Shown here: piece by piece, positions 9,291 through 23,879 of the stretch
Layout: each line of letters opens with the position of its first letter
Position numbering within the stretch: the first letter of the stretch is position 1
Assembly: GCF_041146395.1 (NCBI RefSeq)
Contig: NW_027182932.1
Span: 79,501 to 143,500, forward strand
DNA length: 64,000 nucleotides
Direction: 5' to 3'
Origin: Eulemur rufifrons
Lineage: Eukaryota > Chordata > Mammalia > Primates > Lemuridae
Made by a program: the position numbers and the translations under genes
The notes under the pieces: generated by a model
Told to the model about the DNA's origin: nothing
Databases searched by the model: none
The model's input: only the letters and a program-made list of their open reading frames with translations

Positions 9291-11730
9291 CTGGAGTCTG
9301 TCTTCCCAAACCCTACCACTGCTTTATCAATTAAATTAATAAATCCTTTGTTGTCATTTAAATGATGTTCACTGTATCTTCACCAGGAGTAGATTCTATT
9401 TCAAGAAACCACTTTCTTTGCTCATTCATAAGAAGCAACTTCTCATGTGTTAAAGTTTTATCCTGTGATTGTAGCAATTGAGTGACATCTTCATCTTCCA
9501 CTTCTTTTTTTTTTTGGTTCAATGTAGAAGGCATTCACCCATGATTTTCTAGCTTCCACAGTTGCTACTGAGAAATCTGATACCAGTTTGTTTTATGACC
9601 TCTCCTGTCACCCACCCTGGGGAGCCTTTCATCTCCTCTTCTTACCACCAGTGTTTGACTTTCCAGGTGGATGTGCTTTGCGCTTCCTTCCATTCATATG
9701 CTGGGCATTTCATGGTCTTTGTCCATTTGCAGATGCCAATTTTCATTGGTAGGTACTTTTCTTGAATAATTTTTCCCCTCTGTTTTCATTCTGTAACTCT
9801 TGTTATTCAGATATTGTATCACAAAGTTTTTTTTCTCTTATCTCCTATTTGTGCATGTCTTGTCTTTTGTTTCTACTTTGTGCAAGATTGCCTCAACTTT
9901 ATTTTCTAACCCTTTAAGTGAATTTGTTTATCATATTTTAAAGTTTTTTGAATATTTCTATTTAGAGTATCCTATTTATGGTTTATAGGTGCGATTCCAT
10001 TTCTTACTCTTCTATGATATCAATTATATGTATTTTCTGTTTGCTCCATGTGACCTCTTTCTCTCTTTTGTGGAGAAGCCGGTCTCAAATGTCTGGTGAT
10101 TCCTGGCTGTCTGTTTGTATTTATGAGTGAGACATTGGGAAGCTAATTGGACATTCTTTGTGTGAGTTTTACTGTTGGGATGTCAGGTGGTCAGATGGCT
10201 GTTTCTTTAGGTTCCTTCAGATGTCAGTGTCTGAAGGTTCTTTCTCTGGGATCATTTAATTTCTCCAGAAAGGTACAGTTTGGTCTCTTGTCTGAGCGTG
10301 AGACGAGTCATCTGGAATTTGGTGGTAGAAAGGGACTTTACCTGTTCACGATTCATTAGGTAGCTTTTCCCTTAAAAGCCCTCCCATGCCCATCCCCCCC
10401 ACTCCAGCTTAAAATCCCCACCTTGCTCGCCTATGGAAATGGTATTGAGCCCAAGCTGCCCACAGTCTGCTTTCAATCCTGCGTGGCCTGATCTGAGTAC
10501 AGCTCTCCACCTCCTTCATACGATTCTCCTTATTCACCACACTCCCGCCACTGTCCTCTCTCAGTTATGTCTTTGCATGTGTTTTCCCCTTGGTGTGCCT
10601 AGCTCTTTTTCATCATTTAAGTTTTACTTCATTTATGATCTCCTTAACTTTCTATGATAGGCAGGATTGGTTAGGTTGTGCTGTGAAACAAGCAACCTCA
10701 AACCTCAGTGGTTCAAAACAACGGGTCTTGCTCATGCTACCCATCCATCATGGGTCAGTGGGAGCTCTGCCTCGAATGGTCCTCTTTCTGGTAGCAGGCT
10801 GACAGCAGCCACCATCGGGGCACTGCCATTGCCTGTGGTATATAGAAAAAGTGTAGCAAATCAGAGTAAGTTTCTTGAATCTTCAAATGCCAAGTGTCAT
10901 AAATCACTTTTTTAGGGCTATGGGGAAGTGTGACAACCCAAATAGGTGGCCAGGCAAAGATCTCAATCAGTGGAGGGTTACGAAGCCAAAGTTCAAGGAC
11001 AAACCACAGAAGCATCTGTGATCTGTGCTATCTGAAGAGGGATTTGGAAACTCAGTATTTAAAGAGTGAGGGCATATAGATAGAGAAAAGGGGAGAGGGT
11101 GGGCCATGATGCAAATGGTTACATTCTTGTGAGATTTTAGTTACTGCCAGGAAATCTGCATTTTACACAAGGTTAGGTAAATGTTTGAAGAGAAAAGGGA
11201 GTAAAGGAAGAATCGGTTATACAGATGTTCCTGGGTAGCTAGAAGAAAGAATGGTCTTGTCTCTGTTCTGCACTTGGGAAGATAAACTTGTAATCCACAT
11301 TATTAGTGTGGAATCAAAGTGGACTTTAGTTTTAGGAGCTAGACTTAGCCTGCAGACCCGGAAGTTACAATTTGAATGTCCTCATTGATGGGAGGCCAGC
11401 AAACAGTGTTCTTATGAATGATCTGTGGAAACTGTCCGTGTAGATGCCTGAAGCCATTTACCTTTCTGTGGCAATCTGGCCTGTAGTGTTAGTAACAGCT
11501 GTTCATTTGCAAGAGAGTGTTGCATGACTCAGCATCTGGGCTTGACCTTCCCTTTGGCATAGGGAGTTGGAGGGTCCTGAGATTTTTATTTTCCTTTACA
11601 AGTGCAATACTGCTGGTGCTTAGGACAACTAGAAGTATTTAATGAACAACACTGATGACCACCATAGCAACCTTGACCACCCAATCTAAAGTGGCCCTCC
11701 CCATTGCCTGCTGATTTTTTCCCTTTCTTT
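9291..11730. other. A+T-rich sequence, no gene recognised
   Basis: No coding exon could be supported. The stretch 9500-10660 is T-rich on the plus strand and has the look of old, antisense LINE sequence, but I cannot name it. The segment from about 10660 ('gtggttcaaaacaa...') looks like an ancient repeat, also unnamed. Short ORFs here are chance. Confidence 0.4.
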
Positions 11731-11734
11731 TCTT

Positions 11735-11935
11735 TTTTTCACAGGACTTGTCACTATCTGAAATCATCTTTTTGTTTTCACATTTATTGTCTGTTCCCCC
11801 AATACCCTCAAATATTAACAGTAAGCCATATAAGTATAGGAACCTTTCTGAATCATTCACCACTATATCCTGAGTACTTAGAGCAGTGCTTAGCAAATAG
11901 TAGGTGCTCAAAAACATTGGATGAATGATTCTAGG
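11735..11935 (+). mobile_element. L2-like 3' end
   Basis: It has the typical order 'atttattgtctgt...', 'ccactatatcctgagtacttagagcagtgcttagcaaatagtaggtgctcaa' and then 'ggatgaatga', as at the 3' end of LINE-2. It is diverged. Confidence 0.6.
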
Positions 11936-13264
<1,329 letters not shown>

Positions 13265-13432
13265 TCAGCACTCAAAATTTCTGTTTATATAGATTTATTT
13301 ACTTCCCCAGGATACAGTGTTGTACAGTGTTTTGGAATTATTAAATTCAGACTTTTCCATGTTAAGCTATGGATCCCATGCTGAACAGTGTACAGTCTCT
13401 GTCCCACAGAATGTAAAGAAAATGTCAAAACA

Positions 13433-13738
<306 letters not shown>

Positions 13739-14312
13739 AGAAAATGTCAAAACAAACTAACTCTTACGGGAACTGTGCTGTGCTCTGGCAGGTCCAGTGC
13801 AGGTTGTGTAGATACATAGGACAGTTTTATGCATCAAATACTTGAGGCTAACAGAGAAGCCCTTTATAGTGCCCCACTTTTTATGATTAAGCAGGAGAAA
13901 ATTGAATACTTTCTTTTCACTATTCTTTTATATTGATTTCAATAATTTTATGGCATATTGCTGAATTTCTATTTAGGAGAAGATAATTATTTTCCTTAGA
14001 TTTATAAATATTAATAAATCTTTTCAAATATGGCCAAAGTTATTAATTTACATGTGATATACTTTTTTGTTCTTATTAAAAACTATGTTTTCTCTGGCTT
14101 GAATTTGATCTTCTGGCTTTAGAAAAAGTTTACGTATGTCTTTTCTCTCTTATATAGTCAACCTCATCCTCTCAAGTGAATCTTTTTATAGAATCTCAAA
14201 CATTTTGAAGTCTTTCATATTTGAAACAAACCGTTCAAACCTGACCTTTGTTGGAACAAGGTTAACTGAATGTGCATTCTTTCCTGAAACCCTATCGAAA
14301 TGAGCGTTGTTA

Positions 14313-14354
14313 TGTGTGTGTGTGTGTGTGTGTGTGCATGTGTGTGTGTGTGCA
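14313..14354. repeat. (TG)n microsatellite
   Basis: It is a TG repeat with two CA interruptions ('gtgcatgtg'). Confidence 0.95.
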
Positions 14355-14923
14355 TGTATGTATATCCATATATATAGACAAAAAGAATGAGATAGACTAG
14401 AGTGTAGAAAAGATGACATTTTGGAAACTGGAAAGAAAGTGGTGGAAGTGTCTTTTGATTTAGCAGGAAACGTAAGTGCCTGAGAGGGAAGGTCAAGGAA
14501 CATGCCAGTTTGAGCCTCAAAACCATGGAAATCTCAAGAATTAGAGGCACCAGGTCCCTCTGGGGGTGGGGAAGTGAAGGGAGCTGAGAATAGGGTGATC
14601 GCTCCCAGTCTGTGGTAGTTACGTGCACACAGCCCTTCCCCAGCACCTGCAGCCAGCTCACTACCCTTTTCTATACTGCAAAAGCCTTGAGGTGTATTTT
14701 CTGAAAAGGACAAATGAGAACAGTTCTCATTTAGACTGTCTTGAAAGTGGGTGATGCCCTTCTAGAAACAGATACTAGGAGACAGTCTAGACTTCTGCTT
14801 CTGGCCATGGCAGAGCAACTACTAATGGACTTACATTCCCACCATCCATGATGAAACTGGGTAAAATACACGAGGCTATTGCTTTCCAGCACTGGGCAAT
14901 AAGCAGTATAAGACTGCAGTCCC

Positions 14924-15278
14924 GGCCGGGCGCGGTGGCTCACGCCTGTAATCCCAGCACTCTGGGAGGCCGAGGTGGGCGGATCGTTTGAGCTCAGGAG
15001 TTCGAGACCAGCCTGAGCAAGAGCGAGACCCCACCTCTACTAAAAATAGAAAGAAATTATATGGACAGCTAAAAATATATATAGAAAAAATTAGCCGGGC
15101 ATGGTGGCACATGCCTGTAGTCCCAGCTACTCGGGAGGCTGAGACAGGAGGATCGCTTGAGCTCGGGAGTTTGAGGTTGCTGTGAGCTAGGCTGACGCCA
15201 CGGCACTCACTCTAGCCTGGGCAACAGAGTGAGACTCTGTCTCAAAAAAAAAAAAACACAAAAAACAAACAAAAAAAA
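14924..15278 (+). mobile_element. Full-length strepsirrhine-type Alu with target duplication
   Basis: It begins 'ggccgggcgcggtggctcacgcctg', has both arms with the intact box A/B region, and ends in an A tail mixed with C. The direct repeat 'agactgcagtccc' flanks it (14911-14923 and about 15279-15291). Confidence 0.95.
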
Positions 15279-15291
15279 AGACTGCAGTCCC

Positions 15292-16530
15292 AAGAGGAAG
15301 TAAATAGAGGAGATGAGCCCACAGTTGCCCTGCTCTGTGTCTGGGAAAATGTCTGGACTGGGTCTTGGGGAGCTGGAGATGTGATAAGAGTTCAGAGCAG
15401 TTGTGAATGTCAGCTCGTAGTCCTGGTAATTAAGACAGTGAATGCTGGTTTAACTAGAAAGTGGGGTATGACTTTATTGAGAAGATAAGAGGAAGGATAG
15501 TGTATGTGCGTTTGTGTTGGGGGTGGGTGTATGTGGAAGAGATTAATTGACTTGAGGTAGGACGTCAGTAGGTAAGGGTGGGGCTTATAAATACAGAGGT
15601 AAGTACCAAAAAACAAAACTAAAATAGAGGGCAGGGATTGCCATAGGGTAGCAGCAATAGGGGTACGGGGTTTGGGATTGTTTGATTTTTGAAAAATCAT
15701 ATGTACGTATTTTAATTAAAATGAGGATAAAATTTGCATAACCATAGACCTTCATGTGTCTTCTGATCTCTTTCCAGGTCCTTTCCCATCTGCCTCCTCC
15801 CTTTGTTCAGTCTGTCTTCTAGGAAGAGCTCTCTTTCTGTTTCAGTTTCTCCACCTGTCACTTCTTAACCCACCCTGATCTGGTTTCTAACAATATTATT
15901 TCAACAAAATACTACTACTCTTGCTAAAGTCACCAGTGACCAACAGTTTGCTAAATCTAGTGGACTTTTCAGTTCCTTTTGCTTTTTGACTTTTCAGTGA
16001 TACTCTGCACTTTTTGAAATCCTATCTTCACTGGATTTCTATAGGATAGCTCTCCTGGATTTGCTCTTAGTTCTTGGGGCCTAGGTCTCTTTCTGCCATA
16101 TTCTGTCCTGGGGAAGTCAAATCTGCATTTATGGTTTTGGTTACTATTACGTGTCTCACAGATCTTCAGCATGTGCTCTCCTGAAGTCCTCAGCTGTATC
16201 TCCACATAGCTGCTTGGCATCTTCCCTTGGATTTCTAAAAGGCATCTGAACTTAGTCTGCCCCAAACCAAACTCAGCACACACATGCACACACCACTGCC
16301 TTCTGCAAACTTAGTCTTCTTCCCACAGTCCTTACTTCAGGACCCTGTGTAAGCCAGAAATGGAAGCTTTGTCCTTGAGACTTGCCTCTCCCTCATTCCC
16401 CGTCCAAAATTAAATCCTGGTGATATTTTCTCTTCATTTTGCACCCTGTAGCTGGAAGCAACTTAAAAAAAACTATCATTTTCCAAAACTGCAGTTAGTC
16501 TTCCATTCCTTGTCCTGCTTTTTCTCAAAA
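15292..16530. other. Intergenic sequence, nothing recognised
   Basis: No exon or nameable repeat could be supported. ORFs at 15410-15700 and 15969-16289 on the minus strand lack domain features. Confidence 0.4.
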
Positions 16531-16566
16531 ATTCTCCTCCTCTTCTTCCTCCTCCTCCTCCTCCTC
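16531..16566. repeat. (TCC)n/(TTC)n pyrimidine microsatellite
   Basis: Tandem CTC/TTC triplets directly precede the L1 fragment. Confidence 0.85.
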
Positions 16567-16569
16567 AAT

Positions 16570-18000
16570 TCAAAATTTACTACAAAGCTACAGGAATCAA
16601 AACAGTGTGGCACTAGAATAAGGATAGACATATAGACTGATGAATTAGAATTTATTGTTCAGAAATAAACCCATAGATCTATATGGCCAGTAGATTTTTG
16701 ACAAGACACTGAATCCATCCAATTCGGAAAGAATAGTCTCATCAACAGATGGTGCTGGGATAACTTGATTTCCACATTGTAGAGAATGAAGTTGGACCTC
16801 CTACCTCACATCATATATAAAAATTAATTCAAAAGGGATCAATGACCTAAATATAAAATCCAGAACCCTAAAACTTTTAGAGGAAAACAGAAGTTAATCT
16901 TCAGACTTTTGATTTTGCAATGGATTCATAGGTATGACACCAAAAGCATGAGCAACAAGAAAAAAAATAGATGTTATAATTTATCAAAATTTAAAACTGC
17001 TATGCATCAAAGAACATTATCAAGGAAGTATAAGGACAACCTAATGTTTACCAAGCTTATGTCTGACATGGGACTAATATCCAGAATCTATGAAGAACAC
17101 TTACAACTCAACAACAACCAAACAGGCAACCCAATTCGAAAATGGGCAAAGGACTTGAAAAGACATTTCTCTAGAGAAGATAACAGATATCCAATAAGTA
17201 CATGAAAAGATGCTCAACACCATTAGTCGTTAGGAAAATTCAGATCAAAACCACCATGTGATACTGCTTTACATCTACTAAGATGGCTGTTTTATTTTTT
17301 TGAGGAAAAAAAAGAAAAAATGGAAAATGGCAAGTGTTGGTAATGTGGAGAAATTGGAACACTTGTACAGTGCTGGTAGGATTGTGAAATGGTACAGCTG
17401 CTGTAGAAAAGTGTTTGCTGATTCCTTAAAAGGTTAATCATAGAATTACTATGTGAGCTAGCAACTCCACTTCTGGGTATATACCCAAAGGAATTAAAAG
17501 CAGACTTCGGCAGATGCCTGTGTGCCAGTGTGTCCTGCAGCGCTACTCACAGTACCCGAAAGGTAGAAGCCACCCACGTGTCCAACAGGGGAATGGGTAA
17601 GCAGAGTATGATATTCCATACAGTGGAATATTATCCATCCATGAAAATAAATGAGGTTCTGACACAGGCTGCAACATGGATGAACATTAAATCATTATGC
17701 TAAGTGAAATAAGCCAGACACAAAAGGACAAAGAGTGTAAGTTTCCACTCATGAAGTATCTAGAATAGGCGTATGCATAGAGACAGAAAGTAGCTTTGAG
17801 GATACCAGGGGCTGGGAAGAGGGGAGAATGAGAAATTATTGTTTAATGGTTATAGAATTTCTGTTTGGGGTGACAAAAAGGTTTTGGAAAATAGTGATGG
17901 TTGCAAAACACTGTGAATGCACAGTAATTAATGCCACCAAACTGTATACTCAAAAATGGTTAAGGTGGCAAATTTTATAACATATTTTACCACAATTTAA
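16570..18000 (+). mobile_element. L1 3' fragment: ORF2 C-terminus and 3' UTR
   Basis: The first part gives broken ORF2 C-terminal sequence. The best piece, 16909-17205, reads through [21 protein letters not shown] and [19 protein letters not shown], typical of the L1 ORF2 C-terminal region. The downstream part has the known 3' layout ('tggaatattatccatccatgaaaa', 'ggggctgggaagaggggaga'). Several frame breaks make it a dead, old copy. Confidence 0.88.
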
Positions 18001-18009
18001 AAAAGTTAA

Positions 18010-18130
18010 AATCGAATCCCCGTCCCCATCAGCCTCTGCGGTGGGCGCAGGCGGCCCGCTTAGCTGTCCCCGCAGCGCCGCCTGGGGGCCGCCACTGGCA
18101 CAGCGGGTCCCGGTGTTCCGTAAGTGCCAT
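18010..18130. other. Short G+C/CpG-rich patch between L1 end and Alu
   Basis: A sharp rise in G+C ('ggtgggcgcaggcggcccgc', 'cgcagcgccgcctgggggcc') directly follows the L1 3' end. No gene was recognised. It may be a remnant of a G+C-rich repeat or a transduced piece. Confidence 0.4.
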
Positions 18131-18195
18131 GACCCGGGCTTAAGAAAACGTACAAGCTGTGATTCAACAAAGCTCACAATCCCTCCGCGTTAGGG

Positions 18196-18497
18196 ATTTC
18201 TTTTTTTTTCCTTTTTGAGACAGAGTCTCGCTCTGTCCCTCGGGCTAGAGTAGTGTCGTGGCGTCCTCACAGCTCGCTGCAGCCTTAGACTCCTGGGCTC
18301 CAGCGACCCCTGGCCTCCTGCGTCGGCCTCCGTGGGTGGCCGGGGCTGCAGGCGCCGCCGCGCCCGGCCGGCCTCGCTGACTCCAGGTAGGGACGGGGCC
18401 TTGCCCGGCTCGGGGGTCTCGAACTGCTGGCCTCGGGCGACCCTCCTGTCTCCGCCTAGAGCGCCAGGGTTCCAGGCCTGAGCCGCCACGCTTGGCC
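18196..18497 (-). mobile_element. Alu-derived element, G+C-rich and diverged
   Basis: In reverse orientation it starts with a T-rich run and 'gagacagagtctcgctctgt' and continues through 'agctcgctgcagcc' and 'ctcctgggctccagcgacc' to 'gagccgccacgcttggcc'. The middle is unusually CpG-rich for an old Alu. Confidence 0.75.
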
Positions 18498-18589
18498 AGG
18501 GTTGCTTAATTTAGGACTGTGACGTACGCTTTTCCTCAAAGTTTGTGTATGAATCAACATTTTTCTGATAAGAAAGCCAAAGTCTCGGC

Positions 18590-18890
18590 CCGGCGAGGTG
18601 GCTCCTGTGATCCAGCACTCTGGGAGGCCAAGGCGGTGAGATTGTTTGAGCTTAGCAGTTTGAGACCGGCCTGAGCGGGACTGAGACCCTATCTCTACTA
18701 AAAAATAGAAGGAAACTTGGCCAGGCAACTAAAAATATTTTTAAAAAATCAGCAGGGCATGGTGGCGCATGCCTGTAGTCGCAGGTACTCGGGAGGCTGA
18801 GGCAGGAGGATCGCTTGAGCCCAGGAGTTTGAGGTTGCTGTGAGCAAGGCTGACGCCACGGCACTCTAGCCCGGGCAAAAAACAAGCCAA
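18590..18890 (+). mobile_element. Strepsirrhine-type Alu with target duplication
   Basis: It runs from 'ggcccggcgaggtggctcctg' to 'actctagcccgggcaaaaaacaagcc'. 'aagccaaagtct' occurs on both sides (near 18575-18586 and 18897-18908). The end lacks a clean A tail. Confidence 0.88.
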
Positions 18891-19489
18891 GGAAAAAAGC
18901 CAAAGTCTTAAAAGTGCTCGTGACCCCCAGAGAAATAACTGTGTTTCAATATGTAGAGAATCTATTGCAAATAGCGGGCCAGCCTTTTCTTTTGAACAAC
19001 TCTCTGGATGGACTTTGCAGAGGAGAAACTTGTATTTGGCCAAAGTTTCCCTTCTCCGCAAATTACCTCAGGGCAATTTTCTAGGCGTGACTGTGGGTAT
19101 CTTTATGGCCTTCTCTCCCACCCTGACAAATGAACCTAAACATTTCTGAAGGAAGGATTCTCTTTGCCAGCAGGGAGCCTGGGGCCATCTATCAAAAGAA
19201 TGCCTTTGTGGTTTTCCCTTTGGGGGCTGGAAAACTGATAGTGATCGCTAGACAAAGGCCTTGGAATCGAAGTGCCTGGGGACAGAACGCAGGAGAAGGA
19301 AGGGGATTTGGTTAAGTGTTGCTGTACACTATGTTTTATCCCTTTTTGAAAAGAAAAGAGTAGAATTTCTTTAAATTCTGGCTGTGAAACTGTGCTACTT
19401 ATCCAGGCACATCTTTAAACAAGGCCAGGGAGGACCAGGCCTTGTAAGAGTTATTTTTGTGTTGCTAAAAATTTAGAAATGTGAGCTCC

Positions 19490-19705
19490 TGTGTCAGTCT
19501 TAGTTTGAATCCCAACTCTGCCACTTACTAATTGTGGGACTTCGGGTCGGTCACTTGGCCTTTCTGTACCTCAGTTTTCTTATCTGTAAAATAGGAATAG
19601 TAGTATCTATATCATAGGGTTGTTGGGAAGATTATATGTGTTAATATGTGAAAAGTATCTTGAACAGTGAATGCTATATAGTATCACTCAATAAATGTTA
19701 ACTCT
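19490..19705 (+). mobile_element. MIR element
   Basis: It follows the MIR order: 'tttgaatcccaactctgccacttac', 'cctcagttttcttatctgtaaaatagg', 'catagggttgttgggaagatta', 'cactcaataaatgtt'. Confidence 0.85.
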
Positions 19706-22030
19706 TACTATTCAAAGAAATTTTAGAATGGAGATTTGGGTTGAAAATGGGACTTTGAGCAGTATAAGTTATAATTATTAATAGTTTACAGTACTCTACT
19801 TAATTTGAATACAAAGAGCCTCGGAAACATGAAAGAACGAGGTATCACAGTCTCTACATGCTAGAACTTTATAATCTCTTGTGGAAAATATTTAACAATT
19901 TGAGAGCAAGGCCCAGTTGGCAATATTACACATTAAAAGCACAAATGCTAAGATTTCCCAAATAAGGTGTGATAACCAGAAAAGACTCACTGGTAGACAG
20001 AACTCAAGCTGAAAGTTGGATAAGGTTTTTGATATGAGAGAAAGGCATGGAGGAAAGAAAGGCATCCTCTGTTTGGAACACAGAGTGAGAGGAGGGTGTG
20101 ACCATTAACAGCTAAAGATGCATATGCTCCCGTTTGAGGCAAATAAAAACAAAGTTACAGTACTCCCTCGGCTGTACTGGGGTTTTAAACTCAGGATTTT
20201 CATAGTATTATGTTTATTTATGAAATTTGGATAAAAATATCCATGTCTTTTGCCTGCATCTGGTGATAATCATCGACTCAGAATGGGGTGGGCCAGGTAA
20301 GGCTCAGCAGAGTGACGTTCTTGCTTCACTTTCTCCAGCTGACTTTTTTGCAGCAATTTTTTTTTTGGTAACAATTTCTTTGTAGAATTGCTGTTTCCTA
20401 AATGGAATGGCAGTGGTAACAGCTTACTGTTGTGGTTTTTAAAAAATATTTATTTATTTTTTACTTTGAGTTTTTGTTTTATAACCATTGTGTTTTTCCA
20501 GAGTTAGTTTCATCCTCTGGAACTCAGAGAACTAGGTAAAATTACATGGATAAATTGAGGTGAACTTTTGTCCTAAGTGGAGCTTGAATTCAGTTAACAT
20601 TTCTGATTTGGTTAAAATCACAACTTTTTTCTTTTAGGCCAACGTAAGTAAGTACATTTCCTACAATTGTTTTTTGTAATAGAAGGAAAAGCGCTTCTAT
20701 TTTCTTTTTTCCTATTCACTTCTTAACCCATTCCAGCCTTGCTTCTATACTCGTCACTGCTCTGAAGCAGCTTTTCCATGGATGTAGCAACGCTGCTGTG
20801 ACGGAGGGGCTGCGGTGAGCCTGCGTATGTAGGGTGGAGAGTGTCAGTGTCGCCTGGGGCTCATTAAAGTTACTCACAAGTTTTCTGTTTTTTATTTTTG
20901 AGGGTCACGAGCTACTTTTACTGAAAGGAGTCTGTTGTATTCCTCAAATGCATTTGAGCAGAAAAAAGATTGAGGACTATAGCAATGATCTCTGCAAGTC
21001 TTCCGGTCTTGGTCTTCCTTTTTGATGTCTCAGTCTTTGATAAAACAGAAATGAAGGCTTACTCTAGGATCTTGTTGTTTACATAACAGCTGAAAAAGTT
21101 GAGTTTAAAAATTTTGTATTGCAGATTTAACATGTTGAAACCTGTGCTAGGCACCTTGAAAGACATTAGATGTAAAAATAAATGACATGTCTTGTCTTAG
21201 TTGAATTAAAAGAATTCTTTTGAGGAATATGTAGTTATGTGTACAAGCAATAAATTTGTGAGAGAGATATAAACAAATTACTGTTAGAATACAAAAGACA
21301 ATTGAGTTTGATTTAGTTTGGTCAGGGAAGATTGGATTAGAGTAAGTCCTAGAAAGGACAGTTTTTACTAATTAGTAATGGGGCAAGGGAGAACATTCCA
21401 GAAGAGAGAACCGCATAAACAAAGGCTAGAGGTGTAAGGGTTGGGGGCATATTTGGGAATGTGAATAGTACAGTTTAATAGTGATAGAATACACATCCAG
21501 GTAAGAAGGGGCCGAAAAGTTGGTTTGGCCGCATCAACAAGGACCTTAAATGATCAACTGTCTACACATAGGATCTAATTTTCTTTTTATTGGTGAACAC
21601 CCAAATTACAATTCTTTTCTTGTATCTAGTCACGTCATTAATCATATTTACTAGATTAGAGAAGGATTTTTGTCTCTTTGCTTATTGCTGTATGTTTAGA
21701 GCGTCGAAGAGCTCCTGGTGTTGTCACAGGCGAATGTGAATTATATGTTAAATCAAGGAATAAATTTAGATTTTGTAAGAAGAATGTCAGTGGTTATACT
21801 TTAAAGAGATTTTGTCTCAATAGGTCAAGCTGTTTCAGATACTTTTATAGTACGCCCCAAACTTCATTGGATTCACCTCGCTTGGATTTGTCTTTCTCTT
21901 GCATTCTTTGTCATGTTCTACTTGGGCTTTTTTTTTTTTTTAATACCTGTCATGAATTTAATGTAAATCACAATTCGGAGCCTGTCACAATCTCAAGCCT
22001 TAAAATACTGAATACGTGTACAGTGTGACA
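19706..22030. other. A+T-rich intergenic sequence
   Basis: No gene was recognised. ORFs at 20834-21025 and 21678-22028 on the plus strand have no domain or splice support. It borders the CpG-rich island that starts near 22040. Confidence 0.4.
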
Positions 22031-22039
22031 ACAGTAGGT

Positions 22040-22970
22040 AACTTGGGGCCCCCATTCGCTGGAGCCAGTCCCACCTGGAAAGCTGTGGCAGGAGTGAAGA
22101 ACAGAGTGGCGACTGCTTAGTCCCGCTGGACCTTTGCTCGTCTTCAGGAAGGACACTCCGGGTTGGGGAGGCCACATCCCGGCCCAGCCAGTGAAATCGT
22201 CAGCGTCGTTCCAGTCATTTTTGCTCCTGTGTAAACCAGAGCCCTCGAGGTCTCTGTCCATCCCCGGGTGGGTCCAGGTGGAAGGGGCGAACTGGATCCC
22301 ACTGCGGCCCCCCGCGATGGCCCTGCTGACCACCTGCAGGAAGACGCGGGTGTCCCCGTGCCATGACGCGGAGCTGTCGCGGGCCACGGCCAGCACGGTC
22401 GCTGCGGTCCTCCAGGGACACGGAGGCGGACCCTGGGCCGCAGGGCAGCCGGCAGCCGCGGGCCTTAGTCGGCCCAGGGTGCTGGGGTCGCCCCGGCTCC
22501 ACCGCGCATTGCTCGGTTCGGGCAGAAGGGCTCGCGCTGGTGGCTCCTCGGCCTCGTCCCCGGGACTCGGGACTCCGGGCGGGAGAAGCCGCAGCCCCGG
22601 CTGGAGCCGCAGCCTCCCTCCTCCTCTGAGGGCCGCCGGGGCCGGGAGCCGCGTCCACTGCGCGGCGGAAGCTCCGTCCGGCTCCGGTTCTGGGAAGCGA
22701 AACCTCCTCGGGCTGCAGCTCCCGGCGCCCGGCCAGGGCCGCCCGCACCGCGCCAGCGTCTCCTGTCCCCGCGCAGGTCGCAGGCGGCCGGGACAAAACC
22801 GCGTCCTTGAGAAGTTTCTGCAGCCCCCGGAGCCGAGAGGCCGCCTCCCCGCCCTCCAGAAGCTTCCACGGCCGCTCGCTCCGCGAAGGCAGCGGTGAAA
22901 AAGTCGCCCTTCTCCTCCTCCACCTCATGGCCCTGTCGCTTTTGCTTCCCTACTTGGGCTTCTAGTGCGA
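22040..22970. promoter_or_regulatory. CpG-rich island with open frames, unidentified
   Basis: About 0.9 kb is strongly G+C- and CpG-rich in an A+T-rich setting. Long frames are open on both strands (plus 22134-22898, 254 codons; minus 22215-22928, 237 codons), as happens where stop codons are rare. On the minus strand a frame starts close to the island edge with MRWRRRRATFSP and continues with LRGLQKLLKDAVLSRP. I recognise no family. It may be a promoter with a first exon, a G+C-rich processed copy, or an orphan CpG island. No poly(A) tail or flanking duplication was noticed. Confidence 0.45.
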
Positions 22971-23876
22971 ACGACCCTCCCCACAGGGCACCTGTATTGC
23001 GAGGTGTACCTGCTGTCTGTGTCTTGGTTCAGGCAGAGCTCACAGATCTTTGATTTTAACATTGCATCTCTTTTCCTGAGGTGTGTAGCATTGCATCATT
23101 CTTTAATCTCGATTTTAATCATTTCTAGAAATATGTGACGTCACTTTTAGAGTTTTTGCCACTTGGTTCCCACTGTGTTCTTCTGCTTGTTATATTCTAT
23201 AAATAGTTGTGTTTCCTATTTTAATATTATTTACAAATGTTAGCTTTGCTGCTTCATATTTGATAGTTCTGAATAAATTATTTATAATTTTATATATGTG
23301 TATTTTGAAAAAACTTACAAGTTTCATTATATATTAGCTATACCTATTTGTATTATTCCTTAGTGTTCTAGAAATTACAATATGCATGCTTAATGTACCA
23401 TAGTCTCCCATGAATTAATATAATTCATTTACAATATATAATATATAACATTGTAACGTAATACCACTTCACAAAAAATGTAAGAGATTTGCAATAGTAT
23501 CATTCTGTTTATTCCCACTTTCCCATCTGTTTGCTGTGGTTCTCATGTATTTTACTTCCACATGCATTATAAACCTAATGACACCTATCAATTATTTTTA
23601 TCTTTGGTTTAAGCAGCCAATTATCTTTTAAAGAAATTAACAAAGGAAAAGATTGGCTCTTATATTTTTCCATATATTTACCATTTTGCAGAAGACGTCT
23701 CTTTCTTTCTGCTTAATTTTTACTGAAGCTAGAATTAATGTCTCGCCATCCGAATTTTCATATTGTGGACAATTTATATGTCATATATTACTGTACAATT
23801 CATAGTTCCATGCATATGCCAAATTTTCTCTACTGGTTTTAGGTTATTTTTTGGCAAGCATCAGTATTTTTTACTT
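22971..23876. other. A+T-rich sequence, nothing recognised
   Basis: No exon or nameable repeat was found, although 'cagccaattatcttttaaag' near 23615 resembles a stretch near 46660, hinting at a shared old repeat. Confidence 0.35.
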
Positions 23877-23879
23877 TTT

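Noticed and set aside
22134..22928. 254- and 237-codon ORFs on opposite strands of the CpG island
   Set aside because: Both cover the same bases, and base composition alone explains the open frames. No family was recognised, so the region is annotated as an island only.
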